Source of the DNA: Carnegiea gigantea
Lineage: Eukaryota; Streptophyta; Magnoliopsida; Caryophyllales; Cactaceae
Assembly (NCBI GenBank): GCA_029747015.1
Contig: JAKOGI010000023.1
Location: 922,501-986,500, forward strand
Direction: 5' to 3'
Length of the DNA: 64,000 bases
The notes under the pieces are model-generated. The model had not been told where the DNA came from. It made no database searches and was given only the letters and a program-made list of their open reading frames with translations. Both the position numbers and the translations under genes were made by a program. Shown here piece after piece: positions 49,230-59,610 of this stretch (its first letter is position 1; the number at the start of each line of letters is the position of its first letter).

Positions 49230-50060
49230 TACATGCAGAAGGAATGACATCCTCATAGAATATAACATCTCTTGAGATGTAAGACTTATATGTATTAGTG
49301 GACATAAATTTGTAAGCCTTTTCCCCATGAGGCTAGCCAACAATGATTTAAGGAATAGCCATTGCCTGTAGTTTATCCCTACCCATTTGAGGTGTTGACA
49401 TGTAGAAAAGACATCCAAAGGTTCTTAAGTGGTGATAATCTACTGCTTTGCTACATAACAATTCAAAAATTATGTCACTCGTGAAAATTTAGCATGGAAG
49501 CTATTGCTTAAAAAGGTTATTGTCAATAAACACTATCTATAGAATCTTAAAGGCTATTTGGATTGGAAAAGCTAGGATCTACATGTTTCCAGTAGGTGTA
49601 TGTGTTTTCTTTCAACCACACTACTAGTGTGCGACTGGTTTGGTGAAAAACCCCAGCTTGCTTGGTGAAAAATTCTAGTTTTAATAAAATAATTTATATC
49701 TTTATGACCTTGTTCAGGGCCACTGACACTGCCATGGTTTGGCTAGTGGCCAAGTATTATGTTTTTACCATATTAACAAAAGAATTGATCAAAGAAAGGG
49801 CCTTACTCGTAGTCGTTATAAGATGTCCATGTGGCCCTTATGAAATCGCCGTAGTTGTCAATAAATATGCACGATTGGCATATAACTTCAAATGACATGG
49901 TCTCCAAACAACCACATGAATCAAATAAAAATTACAATTAGTAGTGATTACAAAATACATTATTTGTTGGCTAATGTCACAAGTAAAAAATACATGCTCA
50001 TCACAATCTTTAAACAATCCTATAACTTTCAATTTTCCGGGAGGCACATGTCCTGATCTC
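49230..50060 (-). pseudogene. Ty1/copia integrase remnant
   Basis: Minus-strand blocks match copia integrase in order: IHVVVWRPCHLKLYANRAYL (about 49,860-49,920), SLINSFVNMVK, GVFHQTS (about 49,630-49,650), ENTYTYWKHVDPSFSNPN (the usual ERKHRHLLEVA..LFQ block, about 49,560-49,610), FYMSTPQMGRDKLQAMAIP and YKSYISRDVIFYEDVIP (about 49,240-49,300). Many stops and frame changes. It is the upstream half of the copia pol whose RT half lies at 43.4-44.4 kb, the two being split by the CACTA-like element and further insertion. Confidence 0.78.
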
Positions 50061-50129
50061 TTGTGCTCACTCTATACCTTGAATTTGTTACATTGGAGTA
50101 GGACTTTCAAATTTTTCTGCCTCTATCAT

Positions 50130-50625
50130 TGTTATCTTAGTCTTCGATCTATAGTATTATCTAATTTGTAGATTATTTTCCAGAATATTCTTACAGTATA
50201 TCCTCCTCTTTTCATGTCCATCGCAACTATTTTTATTTTAAGGGATAGAAAGCTTTTGGCAAATTCATCTTTTAGACTTATAAAATGTCCAAGTTCGCAA
50301 TTGAATTCTACTGGTCCATTACATAAATTGATTTTAATTCCTGCAATAATTTTATTATTAAATTTGATATGCCTAATACCACAGAGCAAAGCATAAAGAC
50401 CAATATAATTGCCATAATACTATAAAGCTGTAAATTACACTTGGGCACTTCCAACATTGATATACCCATACGTTCTATCTTTGTTATACTTAAATATATT
50501 TTTCTAATTAATGAGATTAATTTCTCCGACATCATACTCACAGTCTTTTATTTCTATATCCCTTTCTATCATTTCATATACGTATTTACTCTTGAACTGA
50601 AAAATAGGTTTTTTTATAGATGATG
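50130..50625 (-). pseudogene. Endogenous pararetrovirus movement-protein-like remnant
   Basis: Reads like the 30K-type movement protein of Caulimoviridae, which opens plasmodesmata for cell-to-cell spread. Blocks in order on the minus strand are TYGYINVGSAQV (about 50,440-50,475), GIRHIKFNNKIIAG, GPVEFNCELGHFISLKD (about 50,270-50,320) and VRIFWKIIYKLDNTI (about 50,145-50,190). In-frame stops separate the first two blocks. It lies downstream of the capsid-like region on the same strand. Identification is from remembered family wording. Confidence 0.65.
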
Positions 50626-50639
50626 TGTTTCTTAATTAT

Positions 50640-52250
50640 AGGAAGGACTCGTTCTCCTTGGACTTCTTCGCTCTCATTATCTACAACAAACTCCTCTCCT
50701 TGAAGATCACCAAGGCTAATTGAACTACTTTCTATCATGTGAGTGGTTTCTTCATAATCACTTCCTTCATATTCATCTTCTAGTATAATTTCAATAATTT
50801 CCTGGCTGTTTTTCAGTGTTCAATCTAGTGCTTCTTCTAGCTAAGCTCAAAATAATATAGACTACCCAAAGTTTCTATAAGCTTGTTATTCATCCTATTT
50901 TTCGTTTGCATAATGCCTTACTTCTCCGCATGCCGAACACTTATAGTTTTTTTTCCAACATGACAATAAGCGGTTTTTCTAAAAAAATCTTTGGTTTTAG
51001 GGCTTGCTTTGTTATAATATTTTCTTTTATATTTTCCCCCCTTCACTTGTTAAAACTCTTTCTCTGATAAAATTTTCTCTTTGTTCTCTTCTCAGTTTCC
51101 TTTCGCCATTTGGGAGGATTGTTCCAATATGCCAGAAATTGTTTCTTCATTTTCTTTTGTTTTTAAGACCGAGACATTGGTCATTTGCCCACTTTCTTAG
51201 ATGAGAGATTCTTGTACCAAGGGTATCAATTACATCTGCTTTCCCAAGCCATGTGATGTATTTTTCATTAATTATAGAATTGATAGGATATGGTAATTTG
51301 TTACAAAATATACAAAGATTGGTTTTATTATACCCAATTTTGTAATAATATTGGCAAAGTTTAGCAATATAATTTTTCATATATCTCATATTCTATAACC
51401 CTATCTTTTTAATCTTTCTTTGTCATTCTTTGGCTTTTTCTTTGGAATCAAGCTGAGCTCCGATAAATTCAGTTTTGATTTTCTTCCATAATGTTTTAAA
51501 CATTGCAGCGGATATTTCCATCATTTGCAATACATTTTTACCTTCCTTATCTAATGTGTCATACCAGTCAGCTACAATGCTAGAAAAACTGCGTGTGATA
51601 TAGTTTGGAACATACAATGTTAAGATCCTCTAGTTTAACTACATTCATCCACTGATATATTTCATCTTCTAACTGGACATTATTTGTCCCTTCATTGTCA
51701 TCAAATAATGCATCTTGTTTTTCAACAATTTTGCTTATGATTTTGTTCAAGTTTTTAGGGTTTTCTATTTTGTTCGATTTTTCAAGGTTTTGTATTTTAT
51801 CAACATATTCTACAATTTCTCAAGACTCTACTATTTATACTCCATCCACTTCTTCTTTTTCTGCTTTTTACATGATTTCTCAATTGATTTTTCGCTTGAT
51901 TTTCAACTACTTTTTTTTTGGATTTTTATATCATGCAAAGAAAATGAATTTTTGCTCTTTAAGTTTTAAAGAAGATATTTATGCTGATATGGAGTGCTAA
52001 TACTTAAATTAGATTTTCCACTACGTCTAATCTCGTTAATCAATGAAAGGTGGATTACAGACAGTTAATTTTTTTATTGCCTTAACTTCAATCTTATTTT
52101 TTGTTAATTCAGCTTTTAATTCTAAAAATATATTAGTGATATAGTTAATTGCGGTGCTATGAAAGTGTTTCCTTTTGGTGAGTGTACAATATGTGAATAA
52201 TTAGGAATATGACAAGTAGATGATAATTCAAGCATTAAATATAGTTAATT
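50640..52250 (-). pseudogene. Endogenous pararetrovirus capsid-like remnant
   Basis: Resembles the coat-protein section of a caulimovirid polyprotein. Going down the minus strand: a Lys-rich start (about 52,085-52,150), VQLEDEIYQWMNVVKLEDL (about 51,622-51,690), IVADWYDTLDKEGKNVLQM (about 51,525-51,580), KLCQYYYKIGY (about 51,325-51,370), TLGTRISHLRKWANDQC (about 51,160-51,220), a Lys-rich segment with a zinc-knuckle-like CSACGEVRHYANEK (about 50,915-50,945, last Cys lost), then an acidic tail with DEYEGSDYEETTHMIE (about 50,735-50,785). Frameshifts and stops throughout; cannot encode a working protein. Confidence 0.65.
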
Positions 52251-52301
52251 AGCTGAATCAACTATTCATTAGCTTAATTATCTTAATTTCTTTTGTCACA
52301 T

Positions 52302-52314
52302 GGCTCTGATACCA
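52302..52314 (-). other. tRNA-Met primer binding site
   Basis: The minus strand reads TGGTATCAGAGCC, complement of the initiator tRNA-Met 3' end. This site is used both by Caulimoviridae and by copia elements. Its position just upstream of the capsid-like region fits the viral layout. The preceding TTAACA also looks like a copia LTR end, so ownership is unsettled. Confidence 0.7.
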
Positions 52315-55300
52315 TGTTAAAGATGGCTTCGAGTAGTACTCGTAAGAAGAATACAACATGCACAAAATTAAAATTTTTAAAAGTAAGTTTTTAAGGATTG
52401 GGGTAAAGTTTGCAAATATAAAACGTTTTAATAGTGACTTATCCCCCATAAATTGATTGAACAATAGTTCAGTGATTCAGGAAATTCAATTTCAAAGTTG
52501 TGGGTACAAAAAATTCATACACTATACTTCGATGGTCCAGAAGATAAATGAAGAATGTGGTAATTAATTATGAATTTCCATGCATGACATTAATTAGGGA
52601 AATCAAGCATTCATCAACTCTTTAGCTCCGGTTATGGATAAAGTAGCCTCAACAAAATATCATGTTAAAATTAGAATTGAGAAAATCCAAAGCTTGAAGT
52701 GTAAAACAAACAATAATACCATTAAGATGTAATGGTGCACTTACATCTTGAATAATATAACATACACTCATGTGTTTATGTATGTTGTGCGTGTGCACAA
52801 GTTTGCTACATCGTTAATTGTTGCCTATCCCCTCCCTTGATTACGATGCTTCATTCAATGTGTTGGTCTTATAGTGAATTACATAGTGGATTTCCAAGAT
52901 GAACTAAGAAAATACTATCTAATGTTACTTTTAACAAAATTTTCTTTTTTTTTTTGGGCAGATATTGGCTATTATTTGGTGTAAACTTCGAATTTGGGAA
53001 CTTAGTCTCTTCTTATTGTTCATTTTGATCTAATTGTTTATCTTACCGAAGTTCAAGTGAGTTTTATTTGTATGTATTTACTAAATAATCGAATTTGGTT
53101 CATCTTCTATATTTGAATTCGATAAATTCTGAACAAGTTTGGTTTTGCATAAATATAGTGAATTTCTTATTTCTGCTTTTTTTCCCTTCAATATTGTATC
53201 ACAATTGTTAAGCTCTTAGTTCCTTCCTTTGATATACTACATCTTGATGCTCATCCATCTATTTATCATGCATCTAAAGAGGACAAGCGTTCTCATGCAT
53301 CTTCTTTTGCTCGTATAATGAAAGATGGCTACACACCGAGGATTCTTCAAGAAATAGAAGCTTTCTAATTCTTGTTTCACTATGACATTTTTGGTTCTAA
53401 GCCACTATTGTCCTAGTTTTCATTGACAGTGCCACTTCTTGCTTTGAATTTTAGACGCTTTTTGTTCGTAACACTCATCATACTTTAAAAGAAGACAAAC
53501 CTCATCTCATTGTTTTTATAGCATATGGGAACTTATACTTTCCTTTATGTGAACTTGTACATGTATTTCTGTAAACATGGGCATTTACTAGCTCAAAGTG
53601 GTGACTAACAAAGAATTGATGTGAAAGGCACTGGCAGAGTTTATCTTGTGCTTTGATGAGTTAATGATATTAACCTTGGTCTTAGCCTATGGGAAGCTAA
53701 TGTGAGGTTTTTATTATCATGAGCTACACTCTCATTTGAAGTGCAGTTCTTAATTTGCACTATCTTTATGCCTTTTTATTCCATTGATGATGAACACAGA
53801 ACCTAGTAGTTTGTTCAGTTGGTGATGTTGCTTGTTCCTTTATTGTGTATATTTCAATTTTTGGGATATTGGATTTGGATTTCAATGTGACCCTTTGTTT
53901 TTCAAGTGAAACTAGTCTTGCAACCCTTCCTATTCATGCTTCAATCACTTCTACACACTAGTATTTGATATGCTAGTGACTGTCAGTTGGTTAATTTGTT
54001 GATGCATCCTCATCTTTCATGTTAGCCACCTTGGAATTCAAGATATAAGATTGAGTACCTGGTACAGAGGCAGGGAGCTGTGAACTTCTTAGATCCACTA
54101 TAACATTTAATTAGTTATTGAGAACTTTAAATGTGTCAAAAATATATTACAAGATGTCAAATTTCTTTTGTTTTTTCATTGAACTGGAACGTTCGCATTT
54201 GGAAAAGGATTGGGATGGCAATATATATGTATGTGTTTGGTTTGTTGTTGGATTAACCATTGGATTACTTTCTTTTGATTTTTTTTTCTTTTTTGTGCTT
54301 ATGAGTGGCAAGGAAAAAAATTACCGTATGACATATAATTTGTGAATTAATTCTTTATTAATTTTGCTGACCACATACTGATATTACTTTTCCTTTGAAT
54401 CTGTTACAATATTAATTTCGCTTCATTATTATTAAATGAATATTGACACAGCAATGTGCAAAAGCATAAGATTTACCCTTGTAACTATGTGATTCTCTAA
54501 TGTCCAATAACTGATAAGCCCCTAGTCTTTGATTTTCTTTCTATTTTTTTGCATCTTGATAGTAATAGATATTATTTTATGCCATCCTTTGAGGGATTAT
54601 CAATCTGTCTTACAAATACCTACTAAGAAACTTTACTATCATTTCTATGATCAATCATCCTGATAGTATATTAAGCAAGTTAGGCTAAACTTATCAAATG
54701 TCATGAATGAAACTCTATATTTTGATGGCAGTTATAAGAATAAAATGAACATTGAAAAGGCATAAATCAACCATTATATTTATGACGAAGCTGAAGAGTA
54801 TTAAACTAATCATGGTTTAGATAATATCACTTTGTAAATAACTAAATTCTAGAAGTTAAACTATATTTAAGAAAACCCAAGGATAATTATTTTCTTGTGC
54901 TTGGAAATTATCTTTGTTTTTGCTTCTCATTGTAACTCATCTTTAATCATGACACTTGTGTCATAATATAAAGCTTAATAATTTCAAGTATTTTTTAAGC
55001 AAATACAATTACTTTAATTTTTTTATAAATAATTCACAATTTTAAAATAGTGCCATGCTTCATTTATTTTGACTAATAAAAGAAAAATAAATGATAATAG
55101 GTACATGTTAACCGGTCGAATAATCTAAATGCACAATATCGAAACACATCTAACTGTATTTTACTTCAACTTAAAACACTTTGTGCGTAACCAAATTTCA
55201 GGCATTATATTTTTTTTAAAAAAAATAGCCAACGATAATTTTTCTTGTGCTTGTCACTTCTTTTAGGTTCTCATTCCAACTGACCTTTAATCATAACACT

Positions 55301-56633
55301 TAAATCATGGTATAAAGCTTAAATACTTTATTTATTTTTTTTGAAAATACAATTATTGTTCTTTTTTTAAATAAATTATTGGCAATTGTCAATAGTAACC
55401 ACGCCGCATTTTTTTAAATTGATGAAACATAAATAAATGATAATAAGGCACATGTTAACTTTTGGGTTGAGCCTAAATGCATAAATCGCAATACATTCAT
55501 TCGTATTCTAGTTGAATTCAAAATACACCGCATCGGTGTTTATCCCAAAGCCTGGTAGGCTAATATGCCCCAACTAATATTTTGCTTGGCCACCAATTTG
55601 GTGGGTTTACAACCACCTATCAGGACAAACCCTGGAGAGTGGAATTAACTCATTTTTATGTCAATGTATGGGCTATCATTAGGAGAGATGATATTCCAAA
55701 AGGGTTCATCAATGAGATTCGTGATTGAAATGCTAAAGGGGCTCTTTATGTTCTTACTATGCCTAGAATGGAAGGATCGGGGAGAACGTCTCTCGTCGAA
55801 CTTGTCTACAATAGCCCAAAAATTAAAAGGGATTCTGCTAAAATTGTGGGTTTGTGTAACTGATATATAATTAAGATATGGTAGGATTTTGTAGTCTTTT
55901 AGAGTGACCCATAAGTAAGAATGATAGTAATGGCCTTGAAATGGATTGCTTGCTCAAAAGCTCATGAGGAACTTGGACAAAGGCAAGTAATTTGTTATTG
56001 TCAGTGGTGTATGGACTGAAAGTCAACTTGAATGGATTGAGCACGTCAAGCTGTTAAAGGGATCATGTTGATTCAGAGGAAGTAGAATTGAGTAACTTTA
56101 CAAATTAAATATGCTGTACAGCTACAATTGCAGGGAGTGAATGTACTTATGACTTAACAAATTTGTCGAAGAATACTCACAACATTTGTTTGAGATGATA
56201 TTTGGGGAAGAGCATGCAACCACAATTATTTACTTGAGGCTGAAATGGTAATTGTAAAAAGATATGAAAACGTGGCTCTCGCAACAAATTAGTAAGGCCT
56301 ATGACATGGTCCAGATAAACAAGTATGGCAGTCTATTCAGCAATGTCAGTCAAGTGAAACTGCAGCTGGTGAAAACTATACTTTTCCACCACTATTGAAG
56401 TTTAGCCATCGTTGTCTTTCTCTGAGATTAAGGACGCTGCTTTAGCTATTGTGCATTGGTACTCAGGGATTTCATCTTCACAAAGGAGAAGTTAATTAGC
56501 CTATGGATGGCACATGGTTGGATTGAGCCATTGAATAAAAATTGAAGCATTCAGAAACTAGTGAGGGATACTTTTGAATTTCGTACAAAGGGCTTTTTTT
56601 TTTTTTTTAACTAAATCTAGAAATAGGCAAACA
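52315..56633. other. Non-coding AT-rich region
   Basis: No gene, RNA or transposon recognised with confidence. Frames at 54,118-54,345 and 55,658-55,870 show no motif. Two related AT-rich segments (about 54,870-55,110 and 55,200-55,460) share text such as CTTTAATCAT, CATTTA and AATAAATGATAATA, suggesting a diverged direct duplication of about 330 bp spacing. Confidence 0.45.
54870..55460 (+). repeat. Diverged direct duplication
   Basis: Segment 1 (about 54,878-55,130) and segment 2 (about 55,225-55,480) share, in order, GATAATTWTTTTCTTGTGCTTG, TTCTCATT..AACT, CTTTAATCATRACACTT, ATAAAGCTTAA and AAATGATAATARG..CATGTTAAC. Non-coding; origin unknown. Confidence 0.55.
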
Positions 56634-56638
56634 TTACA
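56634..56638 (+). repeat. Target-site duplication TTACA, left
   Basis: TTACA immediately before the TG of element E's 5' LTR, repeated at 62,422-62,426. Confidence 0.9.
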
Positions 56639-56841
56639 TGTTGAACGGTAAATTTACCCATTTTACGTGCTTCTTCACCCACCTTTTACTCGTATAATAA
56701 CTTAATTCTTTAGGATTTTACCTTGTTTTATTCATGTTTTGTAGGAAATAACTCCAAATCAAGCAAACGTCGCGGAAAGGGACGAAGATGGGACAAAACG
56801 ATGAAAATCAGCGAAAACAGGCGAGAACAGCAGCGAAGGAC

Positions 56842-56970
56842 GGTGCACGGCCGACCTGCAGGTCGGCACGGCCGTGCACCGGTGGCCGAAGCCATGCACG
56901 GCCAGACGCACGGCCGTGCGTTCTGGTGGTGGCGCACGGCCGGCCGTGCGTCCAGGCACGGCCGTGCGTC
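56842..56970 (+). promoter_or_regulatory. GC-rich palindrome cluster in LTR E
   Basis: Nested inverted repeats: CCGACCTGCAGGTCGG at 56,851-56,866 is enclosed by GGTGCACGG (56,842-56,850) and CCGTGCACC (56,872-56,880). GCACGGCCGTGC is a perfect 12-bp palindrome at 56,866-56,877, and similar words recur to 56,970. It lies directly upstream of the TATA-like box, so an enhancer or silencing-target role is plausible but unproven. Confidence 0.65.
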
Positions 56971-56985
56971 GGGCCTGGGTTTCGC

Positions 56986-56993
56986 GATATAAG
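56986..56993 (+). promoter_or_regulatory. Candidate TATA box of LTR E
   Basis: GATATAAG about 350 bp into the LTR, just after the palindrome cluster; element D has CGATAAAAG at the equivalent place. Transcription start and R region are not determined. In the 3' LTR the same place reads GATCTAAC, which is damaged. Confidence 0.4.
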
Positions 56994-58051
56994 CCCGATT
57001 TTCGGGCGTCTGTTTTGGGGGAGTTCGTTCTTCGCTCAGGGCGTCTCTCTGGCGATTTTCTAGGTTAGTTTAGGTTAGATTTTAGTTAATAAGGGAGATT
57101 AGTTTAGGATTGAAGATTGTAACATTGGATTCAACCTTTGGATTTCAAGTTCCTTCATCAATTCAAGACTAAGTTTTCTCCCCCTTTCTCTATTTATTTT
57201 ATTATTGTTCTTGTTTATGTTTTGTTGTTTTAATTCTTGTATTTGCTTTGTTTAGTTTATATGTTTAGTTTTTGTGGTTAATTTATGTTATTTACTTGTT
57301 TAGATTCGTTTTAATTCATTCCCTTTGCTTTGTTCTTCATGTTCTTGTTCTTATTTTGTTAGTTTAGGTTTTGATGTGTTCTTGATGTTTTGTTGGTAGA
57401 TTGTGTTGGCTTGGGTTGTGATTAGCCTCTTGATGGCTAATTAATCTTGTATTTGGCCTAACCATACCCAATCTATGCTTAGAACCTAGAGTTTTCCTTC
57501 ACGCCCGCCAAGTGTTCGATGAAATGCCCGAGAGGGTTTTCATCCATGTTTTTGGGCAATTGACTTATGCTGAGAGGTGAGGTCAATTTGCTAGTGTGGG
57601 AGAGGGAATGGCTGAGTTCGGGACATGAGAATAGTATCCGAATCGAGCTAGGTCCGCGGTTGCTAGTTTTGTGGCCTAGTTGGCCTAACCCCATGAGAAT
57701 AGGCGGTTAGACTAACTAGACTAGCTCATGACCCTTGAGAGAGGGCTTGGGTGGTCCTTGATGGTGCAACCGACCATCTCTTGTTCGTAGCGTGGTTTGG
57801 ATAGGTTAGGACTCGTCTTGATTAGTTAGTTCATCCATTGATAAAATCACAACTTCAAGTCGTTTGTTTCTGTGTTTATAATGTAGTTTAGTTTTTTCTC
57901 CTTCACCCTTCGATCCTGCCTAGCTCGAAACGCTTTAGCTAGCCCTGGTAGTTGGAAACACAATTCTCTACGGACGACACCCCAAGTACTCAACGACACA
58001 CCTTGCACTTGGGGTTTATAAATATTAAAACTTTTTCTTGCAACAAGTTTT

Positions 58052-58069
58052 TGGCGCCGTTGCCGGGGA
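58052..58069 (+). other. Primer binding site of element E (tRNA-Asp)
   Basis: TGGCGCCGTTGCCGGGGA is an exact complement of the plant tRNA-Asp 3' end over 17 bases, six bases after the LTR. Confidence 0.92.
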
Positions 58070-58164
58070 CTTGGCGTTTTTCAATATTAGGGTTTACTTC
58101 AGCATTCGAGGCTAGGCCTTTTGAAAATCCCCAAAAAAAAAAAAAAATTCACAAAAAAATTTCA

Positions 58165-59610
58165 ATGGCAATTTTCCATTTTCCCCAATGTGAGCAAGAA
58201 TTATTTTACCGTTATTGGGATCGTTTACATGCTTATCTTGCTCAATGTGCTTCTTGTGGATGTTTATATGGGAAATGGGAAATATTGCATGTTGTTGATG
58301 AGGGTGTGAATTGTGAGACCCGTGCTCTTTTGGAGCATTGGGATTTCTATGCTCGAAATGTTGATGAAGTTTGGGAATTACTTGAGTGGTTGGCTTGGGA
58401 TACTTATGAATTTGAAACTAGTTGTTCTGATTCTTGTACCCCACCCCCTTGCATCCCTAATTATGCCCCTCCTGTGTGCGAAATTTGCCATTGTTCTGAC
58501 CACGCCAGTACTTCTTGTCCCTATCATATTTCTAATGAAGGCTTTGCTAGACTTAGCAATATGATAGAGACAATGAATAAGCAACAAGTTGAGTTTGCTG
58601 AGTTTGTTAATAAAATGCGGGAGTATGACCTATCACCCGAGATTGACCCTAGTTCTAGTGCTCCTAGACTTGATGTCAACCTGTGTGATGATGGTGCATC
58701 TTTACCACCTCTAGAGTCCGGACTAGAGGACGTAGTCGACCCTCCCTTGATCCCTTCACTCACTGTTGCTTCATCCTTTCCTAATACCTTTTGGGACAAC
58801 ACTGTGCTTATCATGACCTTTCCTGATACACCTTCCGCTTTAGCTCAGTCGACAGAGTTCGAGGTAGGTGAGACCTTTGGCGTTAGCGCTAGTGTTGAGG
58901 AGGATGATACTTGGTCTGAGTCCGACAATGTTTCTATTGAGGTGCATACTTTTTATGGGACTCCCACAGGGACTTCATGCATGGATGTTGTGGTTGCAGG
59001 GCCAACTAGTCCTGATTTTGTTGATAATATATCCCCCACCTCTCTTGATACATCCCATGCTTCCTATTCATGTTCACCACCCTCCCATTCCCCTAAGTGT
59101 TGTGATTTGTCGCTTATCGATCCTCTTGTGATACTTGAGGGGAATGAGGCTGCCTGCCGTAAGTCTCTAGGTACTTTTAGAGGGTATGACCCCCTCCTTG
59201 ATCCTTCTCGTCCGTACCTAGAGGGCATGCCTGGAGAAATCGTGTTGACTATTGCATTTGATTTTTCTGCTGATTTCTCACAGGTATTTGGTGAGTTTAA
59301 GAGGGCACTAACTTTGTTTGCTCCATCTTTACCAGTGTTCCCTTACTCACACCATTCCGAGCTACATGCAGCCATACACGATAAGCTTCTGAGAGCTTTG
59401 ACTGCATGCGAGCTGACGACTCGCATCTTGAGCGGCAAGGAGTGGCTGATGCTCCTTCAGTCGTCATGGAATAGTTTGGGTACATTCAGTACCCGACCTG
59501 GTATACTCGTTCTCACTCTCCTCCCCCCTTCTTTTTATTTTTCTTTTCTTTCTTTTTGTTTTTGTTTAGTTGTGAATATTAGGATTGTGTTTTTGTTGGT
59601 GATCATCTGA
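58165..59610 (+). CDS. Zinc-knuckle gag-like protein of element E
   Basis: Open frame of 481 codons from ATG 58,165 (MAIFHFPQCEQELFYRYWDR), chosen because element D aligns from this point and the upstream extension runs into the LTR. An N-terminal aromatic/acidic domain (residues about 1-90) is followed by one CX2CX4HX4C knuckle, CEICHCSDHASTSCPY (about 105-120), a helix with MIETMNKQQVEFAEFVNKMR and then a long acidic, Ser/Pro-rich region. This is the organisation of gag-like proteins of non-autonomous Ty3 elements, expected to bind the element RNA. The C-terminus is odd: compared with D (HHPKEA stop), a small deletion removes the stop and the frame runs on for about 35 mostly hydrophobic residues. 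No protease or polymerase motif. Likely dependent on an autonomous relative. Confidence 0.8.
   Translation: MAIFHFPQCEQELFYRYWDRLHAYLAQCASCGCLYGKWEILHVVDEGVNCETRALLEHWDFYARNVDEVWELLEWLAWDTYEFETSCSDSCTPPPCIPNYAPPVCEICHCSDHASTSCPYHISNEGFARLSNMIETMNKQQVEFAEFVNKMREYDLSPEIDPSSSAPRLDVNLCDDGASLPPLESGLEDVVDPPLIPSLTVASSFPNTFWDNTVLIMTFPDTPSALAQSTEFEVGETFGVSASVEEDDTWSESDNVSIEVHTFYGTPTGTSCMDVVVAGPTSPDFVDNISPTSLDTSHASYSCSPPSHSPKCCDLSLIDPLVILEGNEAACRKSLGTFRGYDPLLDPSRPYLEGMPGEIVLTIAFDFSADFSQVFGEFKRALTLFAPSLPVFPYSHHSELHAAIHDKLLRALTACELTTRILSGKEWLMLLQSSWNSLGTFSTRPGILVLTLLPPSFYFSFLSFCFCLVVNIRIVFLLVII

Larger units (their letters stand above)
56639..58045 (+). repeat. 5' LTR of element E
   Basis: Begins TGTTGAACGGTAAATTTACC and ends CTTTTTCTTGCAACA, with TGTTG/CAACA inverted termini. 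About 1.41 kb. Layout: AT-rich start, GC-rich palindrome cluster (56,842-56,970), TATA-like box, T/G-rich middle, then U5 with CTACGGACGACACCCC and CTTGCACTTGGGG. Confidence 0.93.

Noticed and set aside
57952..58164. N-terminal extension of the element E ORF into the LTR
   Set aside because: It starts at a non-ATG codon in U5, crosses the primer site and a poly-A run, and has no match in D; ATG 58,165 is preferred.
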